A stretch of 64,000 bases of DNA from the NCBI GenBank assembly GCA_964057225.1, contig OZ059899.1:9362001-9426000 (forward strand), read 5' to 3'. The position numbers and the translations under genes are program-made. This stretch comes from Auanema rhodensis. Its lineage: Eukaryota > Nematoda > Chromadorea > Rhabditida > Rhabditidae. This document shows positions 1 through 10,200 of the stretch, piece by piece. Under the pieces are notes generated by a model. The model had not been told where the DNA came from and did not search any database. It saw only the letters and a program-made list of their open reading frames with translations. Within the stretch, counting starts at the first letter, position 1. Every line of letters starts with the position of its first letter.

Positions 1-1508
1 GCCTCAGTAGGGATTCGATTATTAGTGTCAGATTCTTGTTTATATTCTGTTGTTTTTTTATTCAATAATTCTTCTGTGGTGATCAGTAAAGCCTGATCTT
101 TTTTAATTGTGGGAGTTTCTTTATCTTTTTGGATATTTTGTACACTTTTTCTTCCTTGTGAGCACAAGGCGGAATTATGATCTCCTTGGCAATTGCGACA
201 TTTTTGTTTTCTGCATTCCGAACTTTTGTGTTTATCGGAAAAGCAAATCCAACAGATGGCCTTTCCGCGAATGCGGTACCTTCTTTTCTCTGGTGTTTCA
301 AATGTGGTGCATTGATAAAAACGATGCTCGGATGAGTCGCAAAAGACACATGGCCAAGTTTGGGTTTTCCGTTGTTCTGCAGTGCTGTCTTTATGTGAAA
401 CAGATGTGACATTGTCTTTGTGATTTCGAAACTTTTGTTCATGACTATTTCTTGTTTGTTCTTTTAGAAAAAAGGAATAGATTTTGTGGTCTACCGCTGT
501 CAGCATTTCTTTAGTAGAATGGTAGTTGTTTGGATGAATTAGAATGTCTTCCACGATGTGGTATGGGAATTTGTTGAGAATCATCGCGGTACACATTTCG
601 CGGGATACTGTAGCTCCGGCTGCTTCAATTTGCCTGATAAGTGCCTTGGTTTCTCCAAATGTTTCTTTGCATGCTTTTGCATTATTGCTTGCAAATTTCA
701 AATTACGTAGTTGTGTCAAAAGAGAGTTGATATCCGACGAATAGTCTCCAAATTCAGAAACTAATGCTTCACGCATAAGCTCATAATTTTGAGCAGAGGG
801 TTCTATTCCTCTGATTGCTATTTGTGAATCGCCTTTGAGGCTTTCACAGAGTAGGTTTACCTTTTCTAAGGTTGTAAACTGTTCATTATCATGAACAAGT
901 CTATCAAAACGGCCCCAGAATGATTTGAAGTTCTCTGGTTTGCCATCAAATGTAGGTAGCGACATCGCTGGTTTTTGGATACTAGTTTGTTGGATGTGTA
1001 GGAATGACTTGATAATTTCCAGAAATTGATCATTCGATTTGTTTTCTGTTTCATTGTTTTCTGTTGAGCGATTGCTGTTGTGCTCAGATTCATTCTTATG
1101 AAGCGTTTTTCTCAGCTTTCTAAGTATGCGTTCGGCTTTCATGATGTGTTCGTCAAGCTCAATAATGGCGTTTTGAACCTTTTTAATGTTGGGTTCAAAG
1201 TCTTCATCGGATGTGAAGGCGATGTACTGTTCGTCTAATGCTTTACGAAGCGTTTTGTCTGATGCTTCGTAAAATTTTTGGAATTTTTTCTCGTTATCTT
1301 GATGATTTTTCAACGATTCTTTGAATTGGTGTTGGACTTTTGTCCAGCGAATGATAAGGCAAGAGAGGGTTTCCTCTTCTTCCTCAGTGTGGAAGTCGCA
1401 ATCTACCAGAATACCAGGAAGGTCCTTCACTTCCATCTCGTATCGTGTAAGTAATTCTCCGAGAAACTGGTTAGACTGTTTGATATGATTGACAAAAAGG
1501 AGTGACAT
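1..1508 (-). CDS. BEL/Pao Gag polyprotein, N-terminal 502 residues (partial)
   Basis: An ATG at 1508 opens a frame without stops to the window edge (502 complete codons). Residues 1-140 are charged and probably helical or coiled-coil. Residues 183-350 contain a segment starting SLPTFDGKPENFKSFW, the DUF1759-like capsid region of BEL/Pao Gag. Three zinc knuckles follow: C387-C390-H395-C400 and C419-C422-H427-C432 (both CX2CX4HX4C), then C437-C440-H444-C449 (CX2CX3HX4C). This arrangement is characteristic of BEL/Pao nucleocapsids, which bind genomic RNA during particle assembly. The frame would be expected to run on into an aspartic protease and RT outside the window. I see no frameshift or stop. 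Short frames at 83-442 and 866-1093 on the same strand are out-of-frame shadows. Confidence 0.87.
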   Translation of the reverse strand, partial: MSLLFVNHIKQSNQFLGELLTRYEMEVKDLPGILVDCDFHTEEEEETLSCLIIRWTKVQHQFKESLKNHQDNEKKFQKFYEASDKTLRKALDEQYIAFTSDEDFEPNIKKVQNAIIELDEHIMKAERILRKLRKTLHKNESEHNSNRSTENNETENKSNDQFLEIIKSFLHIQQTSIQKPAMSLPTFDGKPENFKSFWGRFDRLVHDNEQFTTLEKVNLLCESLKGDSQIAIRGIEPSAQNYELMREALVSEFGDYSSDINSLLTQLRNLKFASNNAKACKETFGETKALIRQIEAAGATVSREMCTAMILNKFPYHIVEDILIHPNNYHSTKEMLTAVDHKIYSFFLKEQTRNSHEQKFRNHKDNVTSVSHKDSTAEQRKTQTWPCVFCDSSEHRFYQCTTFETPEKRRYRIRGKAICWICFSDKHKSSECRKQKCRNCQGDHNSALCSQGRKSVQNIQKDKETPTIKKDQALLITTEELLNKKTTEYKQESDTNNRIPTE

Positions 1509-1769
1509 TTTTGTCGTAGATGTAGGAATAACGCTTATATTCCTTCTACTTTCTCTTTTTTTTGTTTGTTTGGTGATCACAGTATATGTGATAGTGAATC
1601 TCTGTTTCTGTCTGCAGAGTTTGCTTATGGTTCAAGTCTTTTTGGTGTGACTTGACGTGGACTAATGGTTGCCACGATTTCTATTAAGTATGTTTTTTGC
1701 TCAAACACGCTTGATTTGAGCTGTATCTCACCTGCCACGCGGGACTTGAAGCGGCTAAGATCTGAACTA
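1509..1769 (-). other. Leader of the BEL/Pao element
   Basis: About 260 bp between primer site and Gag ATG. No long frame runs through it in the sense direction. A purine-rich stretch lies just before the ATG on the minus strand (about 1545-1570). No clear packaging or splice signal is visible. Confidence 0.5.
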
Positions 1770-1781
1770 GCCGATGCACCA
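1770..1781 (-). other. Primer-binding site, tRNA-Gly
   Basis: On the minus strand the 12 bases TGGTGCATCGGC are complementary to the 3' end of animal tRNA-Gly(GCC), ...GCCGATGCA plus CCA. The site lies 3 nt downstream of the LTR end, which fixes the inner LTR boundary. The tRNA end is recalled, not searched. Confidence 0.75.
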
Positions 1782-1784
1782 ATT

Positions 1785-2135
1785 TGTGGCGTTATACCGC
1801 AAGTGTATAGTATGGTTGGAAATAAAACACAAAGCGAATATGTAGAAAAGGGTTTATTGATGAATTAACAAGACAAGCACGGAATAGAATCACTGACTGC
1901 GAACGTTAAAAATGTAAGACTGATCTCTTCTCGTGGGCGGTCGTCAGCCTGAAACAAAGAGTTAGTCATGCCACATGTATAACACAACATGTGGTATGGA
2001 TAAAAATTACTTAGGAAGTTACAAGAAAGAAGAAAGAGGAGAGAGAGAGAGAGAGAGAGAGGGAGAGAACAGGAGAGACAAATAAAACAATTGTTGAAGA
2101 TAAAATTTATACAAACTCACTCGCTTATCGCGACA
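1785..2135 (-). repeat. BEL/Pao 5' LTR (351 bp)
   Basis: On the minus strand the LTR begins TGTCGC and ends GCCACA, a TG...CA pair with imperfect terminal inverted repeat. The outer edge is set by the switch to array sequence at 2136 and the inner edge by the primer site. An AATAAA lies at 1853-1858 (minus) and a TATAAAT at 2105-2111 (minus); either may serve 3' processing or initiation. The partner LTR is outside the window, so the boundaries rest on one copy. Confidence 0.75.
2039..2063. repeat. GA/CT microsatellite inside the BEL LTR
   Basis: About ten consecutive GA dinucleotides in an extended purine-rich tract (about 2025-2080). On the element's sense strand it is a CT tract in the LTR. 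Confidence 0.9.
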
Positions 2136-2208
2136 CTCCTAATTTCTCTCATCACAATTGTCTTAGTTTTTTTTTCTCATAAGAGTTTCTGAAATCTTAG
2201 TTGAACAA

Positions 2209-2281
2209 GGCCGCGTGGCGCAATGGATAACGCGTCTGCCTACGGAGCAGAAGATTGTAGGTTCGAATCCTGCCGTGGTCG
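2209..2281 (+). tRNA. tRNA-Arg(ACG), majority type; reference copy
   Basis: Folds as a full cloverleaf of 73 nt without intron. The acceptor stem pairs GGCCGCG with CGTGGTC (two G-T wobbles), discriminator G73. The D-arm is GCGC-AATGGATAA-CGCG with A20, the arginine identity base. The anticodon stem is TCTGC/GCAGA, loop CTACGGA, giving anticodon ACG (read as ICG, decoding CGU/CGC/CGA). The variable loop is AGATT and the T-arm GTAGG-TTCGAAT-CCTGC. The internal A box (TGGCGCAATGG) and B box (GGTTCGAATCC) fit Pol III consensus. A T7 run follows at 2286. CCA is not encoded, as in eukaryotes. Unit class L1. Translations starting at the internal ATG of this gene are not real proteins. Confidence 0.96.
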
Positions 2282-2285
2282 TAAA

Positions 2286-2292
2286 TTTTTTT
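2286..2292 (+). terminator. Pol III terminator (T7) of the 2209 tRNA
   Basis: A run of seven T begins 5 nt after the tRNA 3' end. Equivalent runs of 7-8 T follow the other tRNA copies at the same spacing (8 T in class L3 units such as 3228 and 52684). Confidence 0.85.
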
Positions 2293-2818
2293 CATTTCAC
2301 TTGTCATTCATAAAAATCGAATTTATTTTTTTCAATGATTTTTTTTTGCAATGTGTCATAAGAATTACACAGTTGAACAAAACGTTTTTTAAGAATTTTC
2401 TTTGTTGTCAACATATATATTTTCCTGGAATTCGAAAGCATTCGGGATGGAAATTAGAAAGAAAAGAACTAGTTTTTCCTACTTTAAAACAAACAATAAG
2501 AAATAAAATGAAAAAGATTGTTAGATATCCAATTTAAACTTATACATTTACTTCGATAAAGAGCCTATTAGATTGAAATTTTATGTCTTACAGTTCTCCA
2601 ACAGAACAGACTGATCCTGATTTTTCTACGATTACATAAAACTCTCGTTTGATATAAAAAAAGGAGAGGAATAACGTTTCCAGGATGTCAAGGATATCGA
2701 ATCTAGTGATATTGTAGAAAAATGTAATGTCAGCTCCATAGGTTTTCTCCTAATTTCTCTCATCACAATTGTCTTAGTTTTTTTTCTCATAAGAGTTTCT
2801 GAAATCTTAGGTGAACAA

Positions 2819-3227
2819 GGCCGTATATAATTTCCTGGAATTCGAAAGCATTTGGGATGGAATTTAGAAAGTAATGAACTAGTTTTTCCTACTTTAAAAC
2901 AAACAATAAGAAATAAAATGAAAAAGATTGTTAGATATCCAATTTAAACTTATACATTTACTTCGATAAAGAGCCTATTAGTTTGAAATTTTATGTCTTA
3001 CAGTTCTCCAACAGAACAGACTGATCCTGATTTTTCTACGATTACATAAAACTCTCGTTTGATATAAAAAAAGGAGAGGAATAACGTTTCCAGGATGTCA
3101 AGGATATCGAATCTAGTGATATTGTAGAGAAATGTAATGTCAGCTTCATAGCTTTTCTCTTGATTTCTCTCATCACAATTGTCTTAGTTTTTTTCTCATA
3201 AGAGTTTCTGAAATCTCAGTTAAACAA
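2819..3227 (+). repeat. S unit: tRNA-less array unit (type example of 38)
   Basis: Relative to an L unit, about 200 bp are missing, from tRNA base 6 to a point about 130 bp past the tRNA; the GGCCG of the tRNA 5' end joins directly to TATATAATTT of the 3' spacer. A box, B box and most of the tRNA are gone, so no tRNA can be made. The same junction recurs at (GG positions, within 1-2 bp) 4448, 4858, 17220, 18239, 19257, 20275, 21293, 21702, 25773, 26181, 26588, 26996, 31064, 31472, 31881, 32901, 33921, 34330, 35350, 36370, 36779, 37188, 38206, 38617, 39026, 40047, 40456, 41476, 42499, 43520, 45760, 47389, 48409, 50038, 51056, 53293 and 54311. The identical breakpoint implies one event followed by amplification. 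Confidence 0.93.
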
Positions 3228-3300
3228 GGCCGCGTGGCGCAATGGATAACGCGTCTGCCTACGGAGCAGAAGATTGTAGGTTCGAATCCTGCCGTGGTCG
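3228..3300 (+). tRNA. tRNA-Arg(ACG), majority type
   Basis: Same 73 bases as the 2209 copy but in a class L3 unit (upstream ATCTCAGTTAAACAA, downstream run of eight T, CAACGACTATTTTTGC in the spacer). Confidence 0.95.
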
Positions 3301-3837
3301 TAAATTTTTTTTTATTTCACTTGTCATTCATAAAAATCGAATTTATTTTTTTCAACGACTATTTTTGCAATGTGTCATAAGAATTTCACAGTTTAACAAA
3401 ACGTTTTTTAAGAAGTTTTTTTGTTGTCAACATATATATTTTGCTGGAATTCGAAAGCATTTGGGATGGAAATTAGAAAGAAAAGAACTAGTTTTTCCTA
3501 CTTTAAAACAAACAATAAGAAATAGAATGAAAAAGATTGTTAGATATCCAATTTAAACTTATACATTTACTTCGATAAAGAGCCTATTAGATTGAAATTT
3601 CATGTCTTACAGTTCTCCAACAGAACAGACTGATCCTGATTTTTCTACGATTACATAAAACTCTCGTTTGATATGAAAAAAGGAGAGGAATAACGTTTCC
3701 AGGATGTCAATGATATTGAATCTAGTGATATTGTAGAAAAATGTAATGTCAGCTCCATAGGTTTTCTCTTAATTTCTCTCATCACAATTGTCTTAGTTTT
3801 TTTTCTCATAAGAGTTTCTGAAATCTTTGTTGAACAA

Positions 3838-3910
3838 GGTCGCGTGGCGCAATGGATAACGCGTCTGCCTACGGAGCAGAAGATTATAGGTTCGAATCCT
3901 GCCGTGGTCG
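3838..3910 (+). tRNA. tRNA-Arg(ACG), T3/A49 subtype
   Basis: Starts GGTCGCG: C3 to T gives a T3-G70 wobble. G49 to A gives an A49-C65 mismatch at the base of the T-stem. The promoter boxes are intact. The 3' spacer is L1-like although the tRNA is L2-type, so the unit is mosaic. Confidence 0.85.
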
Positions 3911-5266
3911 TAAATTTTTTTCATTTCACTTGTCATTCATAAAAATCGAATTTATTTTTTTCAATGATTTTTTTTTGCAATGTGTCATAAGAATTACACA
4001 GTTGAACAAAACGTTTTTTAAGAATTTTCTTTGTTGTCAACATATATATTTTCCTGGAATTCAAAAGCATTTGGGATGGAAATTAGAAAGAAAAGAACTA
4101 GTTTTTCCTACTTTAAAACAAACAATAAGAAATAAAATGAATAAGATTGTTAGATATCCAATTTAAACTTATACATTTACTTCGATAAAGAGCCTATTAG
4201 ATTGAAATTTTATGTCTTACAGTTCTCCAACAGAACAGACTGATCCTGATTTTTCTACGATTACATAAAACTCTCGTTTGATATAAAAAAAGGAGAGGAA
4301 CAACGTTTCCAGGATGTCAAGGATATCGAATCTAGTGATATTGTAGAAAAATGTAATGTCAGCTCCATAGGTTTTCTCCTAATTTCTCTCATCACAATTG
4401 TCCTAGTTTTTTTTCTCATAAGAGTTTCTGAAATCTTAGGTGAACAAGGCCGTATATAATTTCCTGGAATTCGAAAGCATTTGGGATGGAATTTAGAAAG
4501 TAATGAACTAGTTTTTCCTACTTTAAAACAAACAATAAGAAATAAAATGAAAAAGATTGTTAGATATCCAATTTAAACTTATACATTTACTTCGATAAAG
4601 AGCCTATTAGATTGAAATTTTATGTCTTACAGTTCTCCAACAGAACAGACTGATCCTGATTTTTCTACGATTACATAAAACTCTCGTTTGATATAAAAAA
4701 AGGAGAGGAACAACGTTTCCAGGATGTCAAGGATATCGAATCTAGTGATATTGTAGAAAAATGTAATGTCAGCTCCATAGGTTTTCTCCTAATTTCTCTC
4801 ATCACAATTGTCTTAGTTTTTTTTCTCATAAGAGTTTCTGAAATCTTAGGTGAACAAGGCCGTATATAATTTCCTGGAATTCGAAAGCATTTGGGATGGA
4901 ATTTAGAAAGTAATGAACTAGTTTTTCCTACTTTAAAACAAACAATAAGAAATAAAATGAAAAAGATTGTTAGATATCCAATTTAAACTTATACATTTAC
5001 TTCGATAAAGAGCCTATTAGTTTGAAATTTTATGTCTTACAGTTCTCCAACAGAACAGACTGATCCTGATTTCTCTATGATTACATAAAACTCCCGTTTG
5101 ATATAAAAAAAGGAGAGGAATAACGTTTCCAGGATGTCAAGGATATCGAATCTAGTGATATTGTAGAGAAATGTAATGTCAGCTTCATAGCTTTTCTCTT
5201 GATTTCTCTCATCACAATTGTCTTAGTTTTTTTCTCATAAGAGTTTCTGAAATCTCAGTTAAACAA

Positions 5267-5339
5267 GGCCGCGTGGCGCAATGGATAACGGGTCTACCTA
5301 CGGAGCAGAAAATTGTAGGTTCGAATCCTGCCGTGGTCT
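5267..5339 (+). pseudogene. Degenerate tRNA-Arg(ACG) copy
   Basis: Four differences from the majority gene: C25 to G (breaks the G10-C25 pair), G30 to A (breaks 30-40 in the anticodon stem), G45 to A and discriminator G73 to T. The anticodon is still ACG and the promoter boxes remain. Two stem disruptions and a changed discriminator suggest a non-functional copy. Class L3 spacer. Confidence 0.75.
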
Positions 5340-5876
5340 TAAATTTTTTTTTATTTCACTTGTCATTCATAAAAATCGAATTTATTTTTTTCAACGACTA
5401 TTTTTGCAATGTGTCAGAAGAATTTCACAGTTTAACAAAACGTTTTTTAAAAAGTTTTTTTGTTGTCAACATATATATTTTGCTGGAATTCGAAAGCATT
5501 TGGGATGGAAATTAGAAAGAAAAGAACTAGTTTTTCCTACTTTAAAACAAACAATAAGAAATAGAATGAAAAAGATTGTTAGATATCCAATTTAAACTTA
5601 TACATTTACTTCGATAAAGAGCCTATTAGATTGAAATTTTATGTCTTACAGTTCTCCATCAGAACAGACTGATCCTGATTTTTCTACGATTACATAAAAC
5701 TCTCGTTTGATATGAAAAAAGAAGAGAAATAACGCTTCTAGGATATCAATGATATTGAATCTAGTGATATTGTAGAAAAATGTAATGTCAGCTCCATAGG
5801 TTTTCTCTTAATTTCTCTCATCACAATTGTCTTAGTTTTTTTTCTCATAAGAGTTTCTGAAATCTTTGTTGAACAA

Positions 5877-5949
5877 GGTCGCGTGGCGCAATGGATAACA
5901 CGTCTGCCTACGGAGCAGAAGATTATAGGTTCGAATCCTGCCGTGGTCG
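5877..5949 (+). tRNA. tRNA-Arg(ACG), T3/A49 subtype with D-stem change; possible pseudogene
   Basis: Carries T3 and A49 plus G24 to A, which unpairs C11-A24 in the D-stem. Class L2 spacer. This is the unit into which Ty3/gypsy copy A inserted, 317 bp beyond the tRNA. Confidence 0.7.
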
Positions 5950-6262
5950 TAAATTTTTTTCATTTCACTTGTCATTTACAAAAATCGAATTTATCTTCTT
6001 CAACAATTATTTTTGCAATGTGTCATAAGAATTTCACAGTTGAACAAAACGTTTTTTAAGAAGTTTTTTTGTTGTCAACATATATATTTTGCTGAAATTC
6101 AAAAGCATTTGGGATGGAAATTAGAAAGAAAAGAACTAGTTTTTCCTACTTTAAAACAAACAATAAGAAATAAAATGAATAAGATTGTTAGATATCCAAT
6201 TTAAACTTATACATTTACTTCGATAAAGAGCCTATTAGTTTGAAATTTTATGTCTTACAGTT

Positions 6263-6266
6263 CTCC
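6263..6266 (+). repeat. Target-site duplication of copy A, left
   Basis: CTCC here and at 16389-16392 flank the element. Undisturbed units read CAGTTCTCCAACAG at this point, so the four bases are duplicated. Confidence 0.85.
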
Positions 6267-6647
6267 CGTTACATATTGTTTCTTCCCGTCTTTTCATGGT
6301 CGGAAGATATATGTACTTCTACCTTGTTCCTTAGGTAGGCAGACCCGAACGCCCCGATTTCCTTATTAAGACAAACACTCAAAGAGAAAAGGATTCATTA
6401 TCAGATAACAAGAAAATACAATATAAGAATTACATTAAGAAAGAATATAAAGAGATATAATGAAGTATTAAATAGAGTATATATATAGATGATATAGAGA
6501 TGAGACTCACATGGCTATAAGACAACCTATCTGGGTTAGGCCAGAAGCAAGAGTGCCATGTGTGTCCCATGTTGTAGGCGGGGCTTGTTCAGGCTCCCGC
6601 TATTTGAATAGCGCGCACATGTTTACCATGTGCTAGCAGATGTGACA
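6267..6647 (-). repeat. 3' LTR of copy A (381 bp)
   Basis: Minus strand TGTCACATC...TATGTAACG. Ends are set by the target duplication on one side and the polypurine tract on the other. It differs from the 5' LTR at two sites (TATTG/TATCG near 6276 and AAACACT/AAATACT near 6397 on the plus strand). Confidence 0.92.
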
Positions 6648-6660
6648 TCCCCCCACCTTA
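6648..6660 (-). other. Polypurine tract of copy A
   Basis: Minus strand TAAGGTGGGGGGA directly abuts the 3' LTR, the expected position of the plus-strand primer for reverse transcription. Confidence 0.8.
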
Positions 6661-7247
6661 AAAGGTTGAACGTCCTCGTTCAAAAACAAAATAAATTAAT
6701 TCACTATTTAAGATAGTTGGATGTTGGAAAAAAAATCATGGTGTAGTGGATAAAAAAAAAGTGTATACAATACGATTCGAAAGTTTAGCTATTGTCTCTT
6801 CAAGTTTGTTGAATTCGAAATGTAGTATCGAGTAGATTCTATTCCATTCACTTGAGTAGTGAAATGCTTGCAAACGAGAGCTTTGCTTCTAAACCATTCG
6901 ACTGTGATATAGTCGTTCATCTTCTCGAGTTGTACAGGTACGGTGTTACCCTGAGAATAGGTCGAGCCCGTTCTGTACAAAAAAATGAAAACTCGTTTAA
7001 CCCGTATGACTAATGTCCATAAGGTGAATACAAGTAATGATTAAGCATAAAAAAATAGCAAGATTCACAAGAGAATGTTGAAAAAAATCTACTCAATGAG
7101 AGTTGGAGTAATAAAACAAACTTTTGTAAAACAATAGCAGACTTCTCAGAGAAAATCAATCAACAACAAAGAAGTGGTACAATCAGAAATGGCACAAAAT
7201 AAAATAAAAAAATTTCAACAATTTGATTTTGTTAAAAAAAACTACCT
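6661..7247 (-). other. 3' untranslated region of copy A
   Basis: Nearly 600 bp between the TGA of the polyprotein and the polypurine tract, T-rich on the sense strand. It holds a small open frame described separately and a splice-acceptor-like TTTTTTTGTACAG ending at 6973. Nothing else is recognisable. Confidence 0.5.
6789..6980 (-). CDS. Small open frame downstream of integrase (hypothetical)
   Basis: About 62 codons ending in TAG. The only initiator near its 5' end is a TTG, which overlaps a nematode-style acceptor (polypyrimidine then GTACAG, exon beginning at 6972), so if real it is more likely a spliced 3' exon than an independent gene. The first internal ATG (MNDYITVEWF...) would leave about 43 residues. 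No homology recognised. The equivalent part of copy B is outside the window, so conservation cannot be checked. Confidence 0.22.
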   Translation of the reverse strand: MYRTGSTYSQGNTVPVQLEKMNDYITVEWFRSKALVCKHFTTQVNGIESTRYYISNSTNLKRQ

Positions 7248-10200
7248 TCAAGAAATTGTGATAACCGGAATAGATGTTGTCCGTTGGTAAGGTTTGACGA
7301 AGTCCTTGTGTACTCTTCTGCTTTTTCCTTTATCTGTTTGAACCACGACGAAAGATCTTTGAACTGCTGTAACTAAATAAGGCCCTTCGAATGAAGGTGT
7401 TAGTTTGTTTCGAGTAGAATTCACTTTTATCATAACTAAGTCATTAACCTGAATTTCTTTATTTTGTGTTCTATTTCGTGTATTGTACCGTTGTTCATTC
7501 TTCTTTGTGCATGTTTCAATTCTATCTTTTACTATATTAGATGTGCTTTCATTTTGTATTAGCGATCTATTGACAAAATCTTCTGTAGGATTGGCTGGTT
7601 CTTCAGTTTGAAGATTATTTCCAGGCAATTGATGGTCAATAGGAAGTCTTGCATCCCGACCAAATAATACAACATATGGACTAATAGATGTTGATGAGTT
7701 TGGTAACGTATTGATCGCAAACATAACTTTGGGTAGGTGTATATCCCAGTTAGTTTGTTGTTCATTCACGAATGAAGAGAGAGCTTCTTCCAAAGTTCTA
7801 TGAAGTCTCTCAACTTGTCCATTAGCATTTTTATGATATGGTAGCGTAGTAGTGTGTTTAATTCCAAATTGTTTACACATAGCTTGAAATTCAGATGACA
7901 AAAAGCTACTACCATTATCAGTTATCATACTCATTGGTGGTCCATATATGAAAACAAATCTAATTACAAACGCTTTTGTGATTTCAGTAGCCGTTTGTGT
8001 TATTAATGGGCAAGTTGTTCCCCATTTACTAAAAGCGTCTTGAATACTCAAGATGTATCGATGTCCATCATTAGTGCGAGGTAAAGGACCTAGTTTATCT
8101 ACATGAATACGATCAAATGGCTTTTCGGGTATAACAAATCTTCCCATAGGTTGAATATACGATTGGTGTGGGTTAGATTTCCTACTTGCACATTTTGTAC
8201 AACGATTAATAAATTCAGTTATTTGTGGAACCATATTAGTCCAAAAGAATCGTCGTCGAATCGCATCAGTAGTTTTATTTATACCTAGGTGTGCACCAAT
8301 TTTGGAATCTTCGTGAAAAAATTTGATGACAACATCAGTTATTTTGTCGTTTCGAGGCAAAATAATAGATGGTTTTAAATAATTTTTCGCTTGTTTTGCA
8401 TGTAATATGCCTTCTCGTTCTTCATACCGATCTGATATATTAGCCGGACAGTTATCATTATTAATTTGAGAAAGTGCTTCGCGAATCCAGGGAACTCCAG
8501 CTTGAACTTTCCGTATTTCTTCACAATTTAGTTGGTCAATAGAAGAAATAGTTGTAATATGAGCAATAAAAGCATCAACAGGTTTTACTTTGTCCTTTGG
8601 TTTAGTAGGACGACTGTCATTTGCTTCGTTTCCTATATACCTGGAGAGAGCATCACAGACACTGTTTAATTTGCCAGGACGATATTCAATCTTTATGTTG
8701 AAATCTTGTATCATTAGTTGATACTTGGCTAATCTACCTATGAGATCTTTACGCGACATTAAACTGGTTAATGGTCGGTGATCTGTGATAACTGTGGTAG
8801 GTACTCCTAATACATAGGTACGGAATTGTTGAAGAGCAAAGACTAAACCGAGTGCTTCAACTTCAATAGGAGGATATTTCCGTTCCGCTGGAGTCAACTT
8901 TCTACTAGCAAACGCAATCGGGTGCAATGGAGAATTTTTCTCTGCTGATTGCAATAAAACTGCTCCCACAGCGATCATACTGCCATCACTTTCTATAACA
9001 AAAGGTTGGTCTGCTTTAGGAGGTTTCAGTACAGGGGCAGTACACAGTGATGTTTTTAAAGTTTTAAATGCGTCTGCATGTTCCGATTTCCACTCAAAAG
9101 GAGTATCCTTATGTGTTAACTTATACAATGGCTCAGCTATTCCGGCATAATTTTGAATAAACCGTCGAAAATAGTTAGTCATACCTAGAAAGGATCTGAC
9201 AGCCGTAACTGTACTTGGATTTGGAAATTCGGAAACAGCCTGTATCTTAGCAGGATCTGGTTTAACACCATTTCTACCTATTACAAAACCCAAAAACTTT
9301 ACTTCAGTGGCTGCAAAGCAACATTTAGATAACTTAATTTTTAACCCTAGTTCAGTGACCTTTTTCAGCACTTCTTGTATATCTCTTAAATGTTCATCAG
9401 CTGAGTTCGAAATTATTAGCAAATCATCTAGATATACAAACAGTTTGCATCTAACAAGAGATTGCAAGTATCGTACTGCGGATTGAAAAGTGTGTGGCGC
9501 TCCACACAATCCCATAGGCATTCGGCAATACTGATAGGTACCTGATGGAGTGGTAAAAGCAGTTAGGTGTCTATCTGAGCGTTTCAACGGTATTTGGAAG
9601 AAACCAGAAATGAGATCAAAATTCGAAAAGAACTGAGCTCCAGCCGCTAAGTCTATGATATCAGGAATGTGTGGGATGCTGTATGTTTGTTTCTTAGTAA
9701 CACTATTCAATGCTCTAAAGTCAGTTACGAACCGGAAAGAATTATCTTTCTTTTTCACAAGAACAACTGGACTAGTGAAAGTAGCCGTCGAATTTTCGAT
9801 TATACCTTGCGACAACATTTCTTTCACTTGCCGTTCTACTTCTTCTTGCTTACCCAATGGTACTCTGTAAGATCTACTTTTTGGGAAATCCATATCGGAT
9901 CTTATAGGAATGGCATGTTCTACTGGTCCGCAAAAGAGACCAATATTATGATCATGGTTGAAAAATGCCGTTTGGTTTTCCTTAATGATTGTGATCAGAT
10001 TTTTCTTCATTTTATGGGACAGAGTGCAAGAATTGAAGTTCAAATCATCCAAAAGATGCTGAGGAAAAGTTGGTAACTTATCTTCCCAATCAGCTTCTGG
10101 TGGAACATAATCGTTCATAATTTCTTTAGATGCTATAAGTCCTGAACCAATGTGGTCATTTTTATTAATTTTAATTGGCTTTGAAGAATTGTTTGATACT

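Larger units (their letters stand above)
1..2135 (-). mobile_element. BEL/Pao LTR retrotransposon, 5' part (truncated by window edge)
   Basis: Read on the minus strand this is LTR (1785-2135), tRNA-Gly primer site (1770-1781), leader (1509-1769) and a Gag frame starting at 1508 that is still open at base 1. The Gag has the N-terminal architecture and triple zinc knuckle typical of BEL/Pao elements. The outer LTR edge (2135/2136) abuts array sequence beginning inside a spacer, so the element inserted into the tRNA array about 73 bp upstream of the first tRNA. The pol region and 3' LTR lie outside the window, so the target duplication cannot be checked. Confidence 0.85.
2136..6266 (+). repeat. 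tRNA-Arg tandem array, left block
   Basis: Eight complete or nearly complete units follow a partial spacer. L units (tRNA starts 2209, 3228, 3838, 5267, 5877) are about 610 bp; S units (starts 2819, 4448, 4858) are about 409 bp. The order is L S L L S S L L, and the last L unit is split by Ty3/gypsy copy A. Joining 5877-6266 to 16389-16611, less the 4-bp duplication, gives 609 bp, one normal L unit, which shows a simple insertion. Spacers are AT-rich with many homopolymers, and no promoter-like elements beyond those inside the tRNAs are evident. Confidence 0.95.

Noticed and set aside
83..1093. Short minus-strand frames at 83-442 and 866-1093
   Set aside because: They overlap the continuous BEL/Pao Gag frame (1-1508) in a different phase, and the Gag frame has the recognisable domains.
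1725..1760. Bases CCTGCCACGCGGGA near 1732 as a tRNA-Gly anticodon arm
   Set aside because: No D-arm, T-arm or acceptor stem surrounds it; it lies in the BEL leader and cannot fold as a tRNA.
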